Shown: positions 1 to 10,952 of the stretch, piece by piece
Position numbering within the stretch: position 1 is the stretch's first letter
Layout of the letters: each line of letters starts with the position of its first letter
Source of the DNA: Obelidium mucronatum
Lineage: Eukaryota > Chytridiomycota > Chytridiomycetes > Chytridiales > Chytriomycetaceae
Length of the DNA: 64,000 nt
Assembly (NCBI GenBank): GCA_025765595.1
Contig: JAIVFH010000058.1
Coordinates: 62,001-126,000 of the forward strand
Reading direction: 5' to 3'
The notes under the pieces: model-generated
Told to the model about the DNA's origin: nothing
Database searches by the model: none
The model's input: the letters and a program-made list of their open reading frames with translations, nothing else
Translations under genes and position numbers: made by a program

Positions 1-285
1 CAAGCTTCGATTTTTCTGTAAGCGAAGAATAAGCCATTGTTTAAGCCGATGCACTCAAGATCAGCTTACCGTCTTACCGAGACGACAATTGTATACGCCT
101 TCGGTGAGTCACTGTGACTCACTTTGTGACGCAGACGGATGGTCGAAAAAAGCGTGTAGCTTTATTTGCGAAAAGCCAAAAAGGACAAACCCTGGTTTTT
201 TAGGCTTGATTTTTGTTTATGGTGCCATTTTCAAAAAAGAAAAAGTATAAGTAGTCGTCACCAGTTTAGGAGAGTCACTGGTGTC
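1..285. other. Upstream non-coding stretch
   Basis: No supportable gene is seen. This is presumably the 5' flank of the SNF2 gene that follows. No convincing TATA box or repeat was recognised. Confidence 0.4.
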
Positions 286-3200
286 ATGAAGCGCAACAGA
301 ACGAATTTGCTGAAATATTGGTTCGTCCGTTGGGTTTTATGAGCTCTTGTTAATTACGTCATTCTCAATCATAATAGTGCAAGACCAAAGGAGGAACCAG
401 CATTGATAGGAACCGTTACTTTGGTGTTACCGCCTGTTGCCATTCCTTCAAACTTGCCAGTTATACTGAACACCTTCAAGCTTCAACTTGAAGTGCTTGG
501 AAAAGTTGATGAACTGTCTCTATTGAACTCGGTGACTGACTTGCAACGAAATGGATTCATATCGCGGGTCGACCAATCTTTTGGTGACCAACAAGAGCTA
601 AAACTCACGTTGTACAACAACCCTGTGAAAACCCAAGATTTCTACTTGAATCAACACCTGATGGAGCAATTGTTTCCATTTCTTGTCCCCATGGCCGCCG
701 ATAACGTGGAAGCCCATCTTTTATGGGAGTGTTGTGCAGACAGGTTACCACCTGCCCAACAGGCTGAGGCCGATGACTTGGTAGCCAATTCACTCAAATG
801 CCAGCTGAAGTCTTATCAAGCTGCCAACGTCCAATGGATGATTGATCGAGAGCGCGGATTAGTTGGAGTCGATATCCATCCGGCGGTGGGCGAGTTCCAT
901 ATCAATGCCAGGTCGGGGCGGCTTTATTTTAAGGCGAACCCGCAGGAGTTTCAATCGGACGCGAATAAGATACTTGGCGGGTTTTTGGCAGGTTGGTTGG
1001 TATAGCATGTCAAAAAATCGAAACCTAAGCCAGAATTTTAGATGAAATGGGTCTTGGAAAAACAATTTGCGCTTTGTCATTAATAAGATGCCATATTCCC
1101 GATGATGATATCATGCCAATGCCGGAATTATTGAGAAGTGCTGGAACACTGGTTGTTATTCCGGACACACTTGTTGACCAATGGGCAGCTGAGATTGAAG
1201 ATCATATGCCAAACCACAATTACTATATCTACAAGCGCGCGGGACTCCAAGGCGGGAAAGGAGTGACCACAGCTGAACTTGCCGATTTCGAAATCGTACT
1301 ACTTTCACACTCAGACCTTAGCACGGAGTACCACCTGTCCTCGGATGGAAAAGAGACAAGGCAGTCGAGCACAAACGATCGCGCTTACAGTCATTTTACG
1401 AAGATCTATTGGCGGCGAATCGTGGTTGACGAAATTCAGAAGGTCCAAAAACCAAAACGCCATCCTGCCGAGCTAATTGCCAAAATTAGTGCTCGATTTC
1501 GTTGGGGCATGTCTGGAACTCCAATGGCCCAGAAGGGTATTGAAGACCTCGAAAACCTCACGAAATTGTTTCCAAACATGAACGATGACATGAAAGACTT
1601 GGCCAAACGAAGAGAAAAAGGAGAGTTTCACAAGCATATCCTTTTTTACCCTATGATTATGCGCCGCAATTTCAAAAAGGTTGTGAATGATGAGTTGATG
1701 ATCCCGCCTCAAATCGAGTTTGTAGTGCCAGTTCCATTCAGCTTTCTTGAGAAAATCTTGTACGATACAACGCCTATGAAATGCGAAAACATTGTAGCCT
1801 TGCGTGAGCTGAGGTATTCCTGTCTACTGTTTTGTGTAGAAATTGTCATTCTGAAGTTTCCACAGCTCCCACCTCCCACCCAAGCAAGGCTCAATACAAA
1901 ACCTCTCAGACATTCGCAACAGCCTCTTGTCTGAATTTGACAGAGATTTTATGAAACTGATTCGGGAACGTTTGGATCGGAAGGTTTCGTTGGTCTTGTG
2001 TAAGGAAGACTTGGACGAGGGATGGACAGAGGCCGACCAGTTCAAATCTCTGGAGTTAAGCAATATGGATAGAAGCTCATTGGATGCTTGTACATCATAC
2101 AAGTTGTTCCACACTTGCAGCCTTCTTGGCTACCGTGACATGGCGGTCGAGATACTCAAAGAACTGCTCAACGCGAAAAAATCTGCCTTAGACAAAAGCT
2201 TGACTCGATGGAAACCTCATCGGCGTGCCGTTGAGGAGCACATGATGGAGGTACGGCCTTGGAACAACACTATCTCTTCCACGCTGTCTGCAACATATCC
2301 CATCTTGAAAAGGTTGAAGGATCAATGGGAAGTGATTTTAGAGTGGCGGAAAGAGATTTGTGCTGCCCTAACGGAGTATGCAATTCCAAAATCCAATGCC
2401 TACTCCTTCAGCCCTAACCAGCTCCGAAATCAATTTCGCATCAGCGTCCTGCAAAGACATTACCACGAAATCTTGAATGAGCGAACAGCGCTTCTTCATG
2501 GTGATAAATTCTACTCCAAGGCAAATTACAATAGTGACGAACTGGATGATGAATTCGCAAGAGCTCGAAAGATGTATGCGTCTAACGGTGCCAATGATAA
2601 CGTGCGGGCGATTTTGATTCATAGCCGACTGACTGCTAATGAAAGAGAATTCCTTGAAAAGGCTACTAATTGGTCGCCTAAAGTCATGATAAGGTAACTT
2701 CATATGGAGTTGGTTTCAAAAACATCAAGAATTTATTTAATAGTACTTAAACTAGTGAAAATGCAACTCTTAGGAAGGTTTTCAATAACTGGGACGAATA
2801 CTTAAAAAAATGGTCAAAGTTGGCTGAATTTCCTGTCGCTGACATGTCAGCCACTCATCTTCAAGCCGCCGTTGAAGATCTGGACGAAAAGTTGAGGAAG
2901 CTGCAAAAGCTTGAGAAGAACGTGCTCTTGTCCTCCACTGGGCCGTGTTCCAAAGAAGACCTGATTGGTGAACTTGGCAAACAAGAGTATCCTCTACCAT
3001 CTTTGCATCCCGAATTTGTTGGCGAGAAACTGAAAGGAGCAGCGTCTTGGGGTTTCAAAATCGATCTAATTGCAAAATTGGTTCTTCATATCATCAAAAA
3101 GGACGAGACCGCGAAGATTATTTTGTATTCGCGCTATTTGCCATTGATTTCCGGTGCTATTAAATTACTGGAAGAGAATAAGGTGTCTTGTATGCAATTG

Positions 3201-5009
3201 GAGACTTCCGACAAGAATAAGAAGACCAAGAAACACACGATTTTGAAATTTCAAACCAATCCACAGATGAAAGTTTTATTTTTGAACTTGAAAAGCCAAT
3301 ATTGCGGGTTGAATCTGACAATATCAAGATACCTTATTTTGGCTGAGCCAGATCTCAATCCAGTTTTTGCGGAACAGGGTATATTTTTTCTTCAATGGCT
3401 TTCTTTGAAAATACCGAAAGTAGTAAGCTCTTTTCTTTCACATTTAGCAAAAGCAAGAAGTCATCGGATTGGCCAAACCGCCGAAACTTATGTCTACAAC
3501 TTCGTTCGTGACCATTCAATCGAAGATCGTATATTTCGACTGTCGCATTCCAAGAATCCAGAATGGACAGAAGGCTCAGTGAGCGAGGACGTAGATTTGG
3601 AGTCAGATATGGAATTACTGTTTCAAGACAATGGACAAGACTTTGAAACGTAAGTTTTCGAACAACCTTATGCAAACACAATAACCAATTTTTGACACAG
3701 ACTCGTGGAAAAAAGTGGCATCATTTCAGATGGGTTTGAATCCATCAGGGATAAGATACCGTTGTTCTTGAAGAAGCGAAACTGCAAGTCCACCGACTTC
3801 ATTCTTCCAAGAAATGATGGACAGTTCAGCTACAAGATACCAAATATTCTTCGCGCCGAATTTTTGCACTGGATTAAAGATAATGAGGGTGCGGGAGAAG
3901 GCGAATTGGAGTATGAGTCTGAATCTGTGTTTGCTATGAGCAACGGCGATACGGACGAATCTGGGGATGAAGAAAGCGATACTGCCGTTGCTGAGTCTGC
4001 GAATATGGAGAGTGAAAGTGCCACCGCTGCTGCTGCTCAACTGCGGTCGTCAAGATCGGATTCTGTAGACGAGGGCAACGCTGTCATAGCGCAGCAACAG
4101 TCTGATATTTGCCAACCAGAAAGTGAACTGTTTGCAAATGCTGCCATGCCTCATTTCGAGGACGATCCCTTCCCGACATGTACATGGAAGGACAACTCGT
4201 GTGCTTTGGACTGTTTGACAACAGGCTTGAAGCATTTGCAGATTCTGATTCGAAAGGGAGGAGAAGACGAAAAATTCCTTCTTCATTGCGGTGATTCATT
4301 GCTGATGGAGGCGTTTCAATGGTTATCCGAAGAATCTCCTAGTATGGGTGAAGTCAAGTTCAAACTTCTCCAAGAACTTCACAAGACGAACCCAAAAGTA
4401 TTTTTCAAAGAATTCAATCAATTCATGCCTCTTCAGGAAGCTTTTGCCGAAGTCATGAAGCGAGTTTCGGCACAAGTGAGAACGAAGCCCGTTTGTCGCT
4501 GCTACCGAGATATGGATGTTCGCAATATTCAATTGAAATCTCTTTTGGTTTCGGATTTTGATAACTCCGACATTTCACTTGTTGTTTCGAACTCTTTGAG
4601 GAATATCAGGTGCGAAGTCTGCAACAGCAAATACGTTGTGCTTCCACCTGTGTTGGTATTGGAAGCCCACAACAATAGCAAAGTGGCCGCATTTGACTCT
4701 GTTATTAATGTGGTCAGTGTCGATGATCGAGCCGAATACCATCTCGTTCAGGTTCATTACCTAAACGAAGGACACTTCACGGCTTGTTTCAGTCATGGCG
4801 GAAACATCTGGTACTATGACGGACTAAACCCACGCAAATGTAGTCTCCACAACTTTGGCTGCAACTCGATGCCATCTAAGGTTGGTGATTTTCACGCTCA
4901 TGTGTTAGTCTTGGTTCGCGAGGACTTTCTTAAAGGGTGTACACAGAAGAGAGGGCATTCTGATGGCGACTCTGATAACTTGGCCTTTGCCAAACGTCCT
5001 AGACAATGA
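286..5009 (+). CDS. SNF2-family ATPase fused to a USPL1/C98-like cysteine protease domain
   Basis: Exons 286-320 (tentative), 378-991, 1042-1813, 1866-2693, 2774-3378, 3448-3649 and 3701-5009 join in phase to about 1454 aa. Splicing at 991/1042 creates the Walker A motif DEMGLGKT (about residue 217). Motif II is DEIQ (about 345), a variant of DEAH. A helical insert with coiled-coil character separates the two RecA lobes. The second lobe ends in ARSHRIGQT (about 957), restored by removing intron 3379-3447. The closest family by feel is SHPRH/Rad5-type remodelers, but I see no RING or PHD. After an acidic linker, the last exon carries WKDNSCALDCL (about 1179), a Cys pair region and HFTACF then YYDG (about 1375), matching the Cys and His boxes of USPL1/C98-like isopeptidases. 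Inferred role: nuclear ATP-dependent remodeling coupled to ubiquitin or SUMO removal. The start codon is uncertain: the frame is open from 343 without ATG, so a small first exon is proposed. Confidence 0.85.
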
Positions 5010-5345
5010 ATTCTCGGGCGGCGTGAGTTGGATGGATTAGTTGGAAGTTGGTTTTTGGCGTAGTTTGTCGTATTCCTCATTACCACCTTTATTACCGACA
5101 CTATCTATCTCTCTATTTATTCCCATTATCACCTAGTCATATTTATTATTCTATTTATCTGTTATATTTATTAGTTAACATTGTGTGTAATCAATAATAA
5201 ATTCCCGAAGTTCCAAAGGACGTCAGCGTTCACTCCCCTCACTCCTCCTCTATCTAATAACAGACACCCCATAGTTGGTTGGTTGTAGACTCCTGATTCC
5301 TGAATGGTACTTAGTTTCTTAATGACAAGAATGAATTGAGGGTAA

Positions 5346-5594
5346 TTGAATACATGTACTTACTTGGGTACTGTGAATAATTCAAACGCCGCCGACGCCG
5401 AGTCGTTGCCGTGCACTGCGAATGATGTTGGCGTTGTGGCCGAAGAAGAGCCGCGCCGTTATTTCATATTTCAAACTTTTCTATTTTTTTACTTCCACGT
5501 AAAAACAAGTACAAGTACTAGTAGTACAACAATTCACTGTCCCATCAGCGCTAGTCCATCTTACCAAACTCTCAGAAACATTGAGTTGATTTGA
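5346..5594 (+). pseudogene. Decayed copy of the 5' end of the zinc-finger gene at 6247
   Basis: Bases about 5371-5460 read closely like 6294-6425: TGTGAATAATTCAAACGCCG matches TGTGAATCATTCAAACGCCG, followed by parallel GAATGATGTTGGCGTTG / GAATGGCGCCGCCGTTGGCG and GAAGAAG stretches. The encoded peptide (VNNSNAADAESLP...) parallels VNHSNAAAAATES of the real gene. The GC-rich Ala tract is missing and the frame runs out into AT-rich DNA with no coiled coil, finger or CTD. I read this as a truncated duplicate, not a working gene. Confidence 0.6.
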
Positions 5595-6140
5595 AGAACC
5601 AGCCCTAACCCATCAACTACAGCATCGAAACGATTCTTAATCGGATCATGTGTCTTAACACATTCCTTGCCCTGCTCTTGAGAAACATCCTGCACTTTGG
5701 AGTTTCTGCCCAGTGCTTTCGACACGAAGGTTTTCCCATTTACCGAAATTGCCACATCTGAATGCTTTTTTGAATACTTCTTCGCCAACTCAAAGATCCC
5801 ACAATTTTAACAATTTTATCAGCAGCCCTCGACACTATAGTCGTACCATCTGCCGAGACTGCAACACAAGTAACCAAACCAGTGTGCCTTCGCAGTGACT
5901 GTTCCTGTTCTTGCTCTAAATTGTATACGTCAACTATACGGTTCAAAGACCCAGACACCAATGTCTTGCCATCCAAAGTCAAAGCCACAGCTTGTATCAC
6001 CCCATTATTGTTATTCAGAGTTTGTACACACGTTGAGCCATTCCACACCTTGATAGCCTTGTCGAATGATGAAGACGCCACAGTATTTCCATCCGCAGAC
6101 ACAGATGCATGTGACATAGCCAGTCTAACCCACCAGAGTT
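5590..6140 (-). pseudogene. WD40-repeat gene fragment, frameshifted
   Basis: On the minus strand from 6117, about three WD40 units are legible, with VSADGNTVASSSFDKAIKVW, ALTLDGKTLVSGSLNRIVDVY and VAVSADGTTIVSRAADKIVKI. The fourth unit is broken: the first frame ends around 5740 after degenerate sequence, while the other frame (5561-5788) carries AISVNGKTFVSKALGRNSKV, which is again WD40-like. There is no N-terminal domain, and no start beyond an internal Met. The repeats resemble those of NACHT/TPR-WD40 proteins (SADG.T..SGS.D..VK.W), but the upstream domain is absent. Read as a relic of a larger repeat protein lying beside a second relic. Confidence 0.65.
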
Positions 6141-6246
6141 GTTAAGTGGGCCGGCTTGTGGGAACGGTACCACTTGACAAAAGTATCGGGAGATGCTGAT
6201 TATTTTGTTTGTTTTCACCTTTTTTTCATCTATCCAACACAAACAA

Positions 6247-7433
6247 ATGGACATTGACTCGATCCAGCCCAAGCCTTTGGACGCCCTGGATACTGTGAAT
6301 CATTCAAACGCCGCCGCCGCCGCTACGGAATCGCGACCGGACACCGCGAATGGCGCCGCCGTTGGCGTTGCGGGTACAGTCGCCGCCGTCGAAGAAGCCG
6401 CCGCCGCCGAAGAAGCCGCGGCCGTCGAAGCCGCGGCGCCGCAAGCCGAAGCAGCCGAAGCGCGCGCCGGCGGCCGCCCCGTGCGGCTCACGCGGCGCAG
6501 CACGGCCAGCGCGGCCGCGTCGCCCGCCGCCGCCGCCGCCACGGTGGCCGCGCCGCTGTCGTCGCCGGCGAAGCGCTCGCTCGCTGCGGCCGCCGACGAC
6601 GCGTACGACCCGGCCGCCGACGCCGCCGCCGCGCTGGGCCGCGGCGCCCGCAAGCGCGCGCGTTCGAGCCTCGGCGGCGGCGCCAGTCCGGCCGCGCCGC
6701 CGCCGGGTGCGATCAAGTGTCCCGTCGAGGGCTGCAAGCGCGTCAAGGAGATTGCGAGCCAGAAGCAGCTGTACTTCCACATGCGCGACTGCCACAGCAG
6801 CAGCATCTCTGTCAAGTTCAGAAACAGAACTGCGAGTGAGTCCACGGGGTTTTCTGTTTCTCAGCACGTATACTGGTATTGATCCATCCCGCAAAAAAAA
6901 CAGCTGTTGCAAAGTCGGCCGATGGCTTCTTCCACTGTCTTGGTTGCGACAAACAATTTGCATCTCCTAGCTCACTGCGTACGCATGCGTCAAAGTGCTC
7001 TGTTAGCCACTATGGTCTAGCACATTCATTTGCTGGCGGGGATGACGCCGCCTTTGGATCCACCGGGGATGACAAGTTTATGAATGACGACGATCTCCCC
7101 ATTTACGAACAGCACTTGAATTACCGATCGTACGTGTATTTGTTGGAGTCTTCAACTTCCAATTTTTCTAACTTGTCTTTCAGAATAATCCACCAAATCA
7201 TGCCAGCATACCAATCTCTTTCTGAACCAGACCGGCTCAACATTAAAAAAGCGGTAACAAAATTTTTGGAAAGCGCTCTCAAGGAAGATTTCTCGGATTG
7301 CATTGTCTATGCCAACCAGGAGGGCAAAAGGTCCACCCTCAGTATTCCCGATCATTTGGTGGAGGACTTTAAAAAGTGGTCTTATGATGAATTGTTGCGA
7401 ATGTTTCCATCAGCGAAACTGAGGATGCCATGA
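6247..7433 (+). CDS. Zinc-finger/CTD family protein (Ala-rich N terminus)
   Basis: Exons 6247-6835, 6904-7129 and 7184-7433 join in phase (1, then 2) to 354 aa. The start is MDIDSIQPKP; an upstream in-frame ATG at 6193 precedes a hydrophobic stretch that looks like leader sequence. An Ala/Glu-rich, very GC-rich region (about 15-150) contains basic patches such as RGARKRARS. ZF-A begins CPVEGCKR (about 158) with two His before VKF. After the phase-1 intron comes ZF-B (CLGC...H..KC, about 209-227). The phase-2 intron precedes the CTD (about 272-354): IIHQIMPAYQSL, a GV-like helix AVTKFL, SIPDHLVEDFKKW and DELLRMFP. It lacks an obvious CC and W module, so it is a short member. Inferred to be nuclear and nucleic-acid-binding. 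The last intron is 54 nt without an in-frame stop. Confidence 0.8.
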
Positions 7434-7612
7434 AGTGTGGATGTATTTGTGAACTTAATATATTTGGAGGGGGGCGCAATGTTCAAAAACAAAAGAGAGC
7501 GGATGTGTTGAATGTCAGAGTTTTATTTAGAGCGGGGCGGGCGAGAAGAGGATTTGTCCATTTATAAAAGCAGGCTGCTTTTTTTTTTCCCCCGAAAATC
7601 TGTCCGAGAAGA

Positions 7613-10600
7613 ATGGACGACGGGAAGTTGTTGAACACTTCCAAGTTCATTGACCTTCTCGAGTTTAAGTCTGATAGTCTTGCCGACGAAGTGGCGCGAC
7701 TGAAAGCCCGCATCGCTGTTCTCGAAGCAGAGGCTCTTGCCCGCCAAACCGGCGCCAGCGGCCACCATGTCATCAACAACCTTCAGAAAGAAGGAAACGC
7801 GTCTAAAAACTCGCACCAGATAACTCTTGATGAAACAAATGCGAAGCTTCTTGTTTCAGAAACAGAACGGGTCAAGTTGGAGGAGAATATCAAGGCACTC
7901 ACTGCCCAACTACTCGTCCATCAACGCAGCAGTATAACTGATATCAGCCTGGCGGTTCCTTGCAGCAGTCAAGTCCCCAGTAACCTGCCCCTCTCTAATG
8001 CTCTTCAAAGTTTTGAATCTTTGGATTCTGTACCTCCTGTACTGGTCTGTTCTCAGCCAGGAACCAGGACCGCCAAAGTCGTCAACCAAAAGACAGGTCC
8101 AATTAAATTAACCACTCGCAGACTCTCTGAGCGCATTGTTATGCAAAAGCGCGTAAGATTGGCCGTAGAAAAGTCAAGTTCGTCTTCCAGTGTATCGTCA
8201 TCCAGCTGCTCTGATTCGGATCATGAAGTAGAGATTTTAGGTATGTAGTTTCACAAACAACAAAATTTACATGCCTATTTTTTTCTGATTTGATGATTTA
8301 GAGGAGAAATATTCTTGTATTCTTGATGGATGTTCTGTCCGCGATATGACTCGTGGCCAATCAACCGCGCATCGGGTCGAGCTTCATTCAATTCAGCCGA
8401 CATTTACTTTTAAACTTGGAAATAGAAAGAGTAAGCCGCTTAGTCATTTCATTCTTTTTTTAAACAAAAAAAAAACCTTCTTTTGGTAGCCATCATACGC
8501 GAGAACGGATTACTTTCCTGTCCCTGCGGTGGTTTCAATTCTAAATTCACTACGAAGCTAAGAAGTCACGCAAAGCAGTGTCTTGGCCGGAAGCCACCTT
8601 TGAGATGTACATGCAAACCCACTAGGACTGTCGCCGCCGCTGCTACTGTTACATTTAAAGATTTAGATCATGAGTCAGTATCAAGTAAAACTACAGCAAA
8701 CTCACATGAGAGCCTACATGTGGGAAGTGGCGGGAGCTGCTTTCCAAATTCTATTCCCGTTTCATTTTTAGTGAATGGGCCACTTGCCAGTGTTCTTGAA
8801 TACGCCATTCCATCGGCTTTCTCGCCTACTAACTATTCAGCTGAATTAACCCCAATAGTATCAGCATTGCATGAGCCTGAAGACCGAGGAATCGGATGTA
8901 GCGATGCCGAGTGTGAAGCTGCCACCCAACTGATGGCTATTGGAACCACCATACTCCAGAACAATCGGGAATCGCCACTGCAGCCGCCGAAAGTGTATTC
9001 TCTCCATAGTTTAGATGATATTATTAGTCGGTCCTTGGATATAAGAGAATCCAGAATGGAAGTCGACCATGTTGAATCAAACGCGGAAGACGTCAATGTT
9101 GTCCAAAGCGAAAGTGCATCCACTCCTACTATTGTCAATCGAATTGTGCTTACAACTCCCACTATTGCCAGTCAAATTGTGCTTTGCCCGTCCACTATTG
9201 CCAGTCAAATTATGCCTGTCGAAGAAAAACCATGTCCAAGTAATTCCTCCCAGTCCGCTATTCAACCCCTAGTACCAGCAGTAAGTGCCAGCAAGTCATG
9301 CATGGCACCAGAACCAGTATCCTCCCCGCAATCGATTCGTGTAGACTCGAAAATCCCATTAATGTGTAGAGTTGAAACTTGTGATATGCGAGGACAAGTT
9401 TTTGGGTCGTTTACTGAACTCTCGAATCATAAGCGGTATTATCATTACACGAAAATATATGCAAGGTTTAGAGGGTCGATTGAGAAATCTAGTGAGTTTT
9501 TCATTTCTTCCATCTCTCCTTTTTTTTCCTGTTTTTCCCCTTTAACTTAAAAAAATCCAGTTGTCATGCGCAGTGAAGACGGATTTGTACGGTGCCCTTG
9601 CAAAGAATTTCAAACGAAAGCCGCTGAAGAAATGTACAAGCACTCTCAATCGTGTGTGGGTGCTCCCGAAGTCATGGGAACTGCCGCCACAGCCGCCGAA
9701 CCAACATTGAATCCAACCCACATGAAAGCAAGCGATAAAACGTCTGTTTTTGAAATGACCGCATCCATTACCAGAAAGATTCCCGAATCGCGTCACCTGC
9801 CGACCCTAGATCCATTTGCACCAAAGAATTGGAAAAATATAATTCGCCAGAACTTTACAAACGTGACGCCGCGGTTATTTGAAATGAGCGACGTGCTGCT
9901 GAAGGCGCAAGAATTTAAACTGCAATACAAATGCAAGGCTGAAGATTTGATTTCTCCGTTTTGCGTTTCTCCTGAATTGGTGCCTGAATTTCTGTCTTTT
10001 ATGATGTCGTCGGTTTCAAAGCAGTATCGGAATGTGAAGCGATGTGAGAGAATACTGGTGGGTCCTTTGGTTCAATCGGGTCCTATAGTTGAATTGAAGT
10101 CTGGTGGCGAGCTGATCAAGAAGAGAAAGTTGACGGATACCGATGTATTGGAGAGTGATAAGAATCGAGTGGGAGGGGCGGCTGTTGGTTTGGAGGTATC
10201 CGTGAAGAAACACAAACTGGTGGAATTGAAATCAAGTCCCGTGAAGGAGAAAAGAGCGATTATTCCATTGCCAAGAAAACCAACTGTCGCACGGGTTTTT
10301 GTGCCTCCTTGCAACAGCAACAAAAGCGCGCTTAATGTGGCCAAGTTGGTTTGTACACCATCATTAACTGCCAAGGTTCCTGACGGCGTAGTGAATTTGA
10401 AAACTACCACTGGAAAATCTGCGAAAATTTTTCAATTGAATGGGCCACTATTGTTAGCTTCTGCTAGTGGTTTGGTAGGTAACAGTAATTCCAAAGGCAA
10501 AGATTCCCAGAAGTGTGAATCGTCTTCACCAGCGGCCCACGATACTCATAAATTGGTCTCTCCCGTGGCGCGCCAACCTAAAGACGTTCCTTGCCTATCG

Positions 10601-10747
10601 AATAATTCCAATCCTAGTCCCAAGTCTGCCCTTTCACTTTCCGCGTATCGCCAGAGAGCCGAGAAACTTAAACTTTCAAACAAATCCGGTATTGCTGGAG
10701 AGACTCCGGTACCGAAATATTTGGCGGTTGAGAAGTACCATGGCTGA
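7613..10747 (+). CDS. Zinc-finger/W-module family protein, no CTD
   Basis: Exons 7613-8240, 8302-8430, 8490-9491 and 9561-10747 (all phase 1 joins) give 981 aa. The N-terminal CC opens KFIDLLEFKSDSLADEVARL. Two ZF-A/ZF-B pairs follow: the first has CILDGC (about 216) then CPCGGF (about 265); the second has CRVETCDMRG (about 545) then CPCKEF (about 597). Each pair is split by an intron at the same place, after the ZF-A tail. A W module (NWKNIIRQNF..., about 675-760) ends LVPEFLSFM. The C terminus is a long basic Ser/Pro/Lys-rich tail and no CTD is present. Three near-repeats of a TIASQIVL-like peptide occur around 9130-9215. Its CC and second ZF pair are close to those of the next gene, indicating tandem duplication. 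Confidence 0.8.
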
Positions 10748-10952
10748 ATTGAAAATGGTGTCAAAATATGGACTTGAGGCAGATTGTGCGAGTTTCGAAT
10801 TTTTTGGAGTTACAGATGGGTGGGGAGTTATGAAGTAGAATAGTTGAGCCATAGTATTAGTCTTTTCTTAATATTTAACTTGATTCCCCCTTGTCATTAA
10901 ACCATGAACGTTTGCCTGGTGAAAATTTGAGGGAAAAAACTCAGCAGCTCCA

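Noticed and set aside
6350..6970. Long Arg/Pro-rich frames in the GC-rich block (both strands)
   Set aside because: Shadows of the real frame; GC-rich DNA lacks stops in all frames. The same holds for 25018-25768, 35723-36598, 39374-39918, 45489-45927 and 54883-55663.
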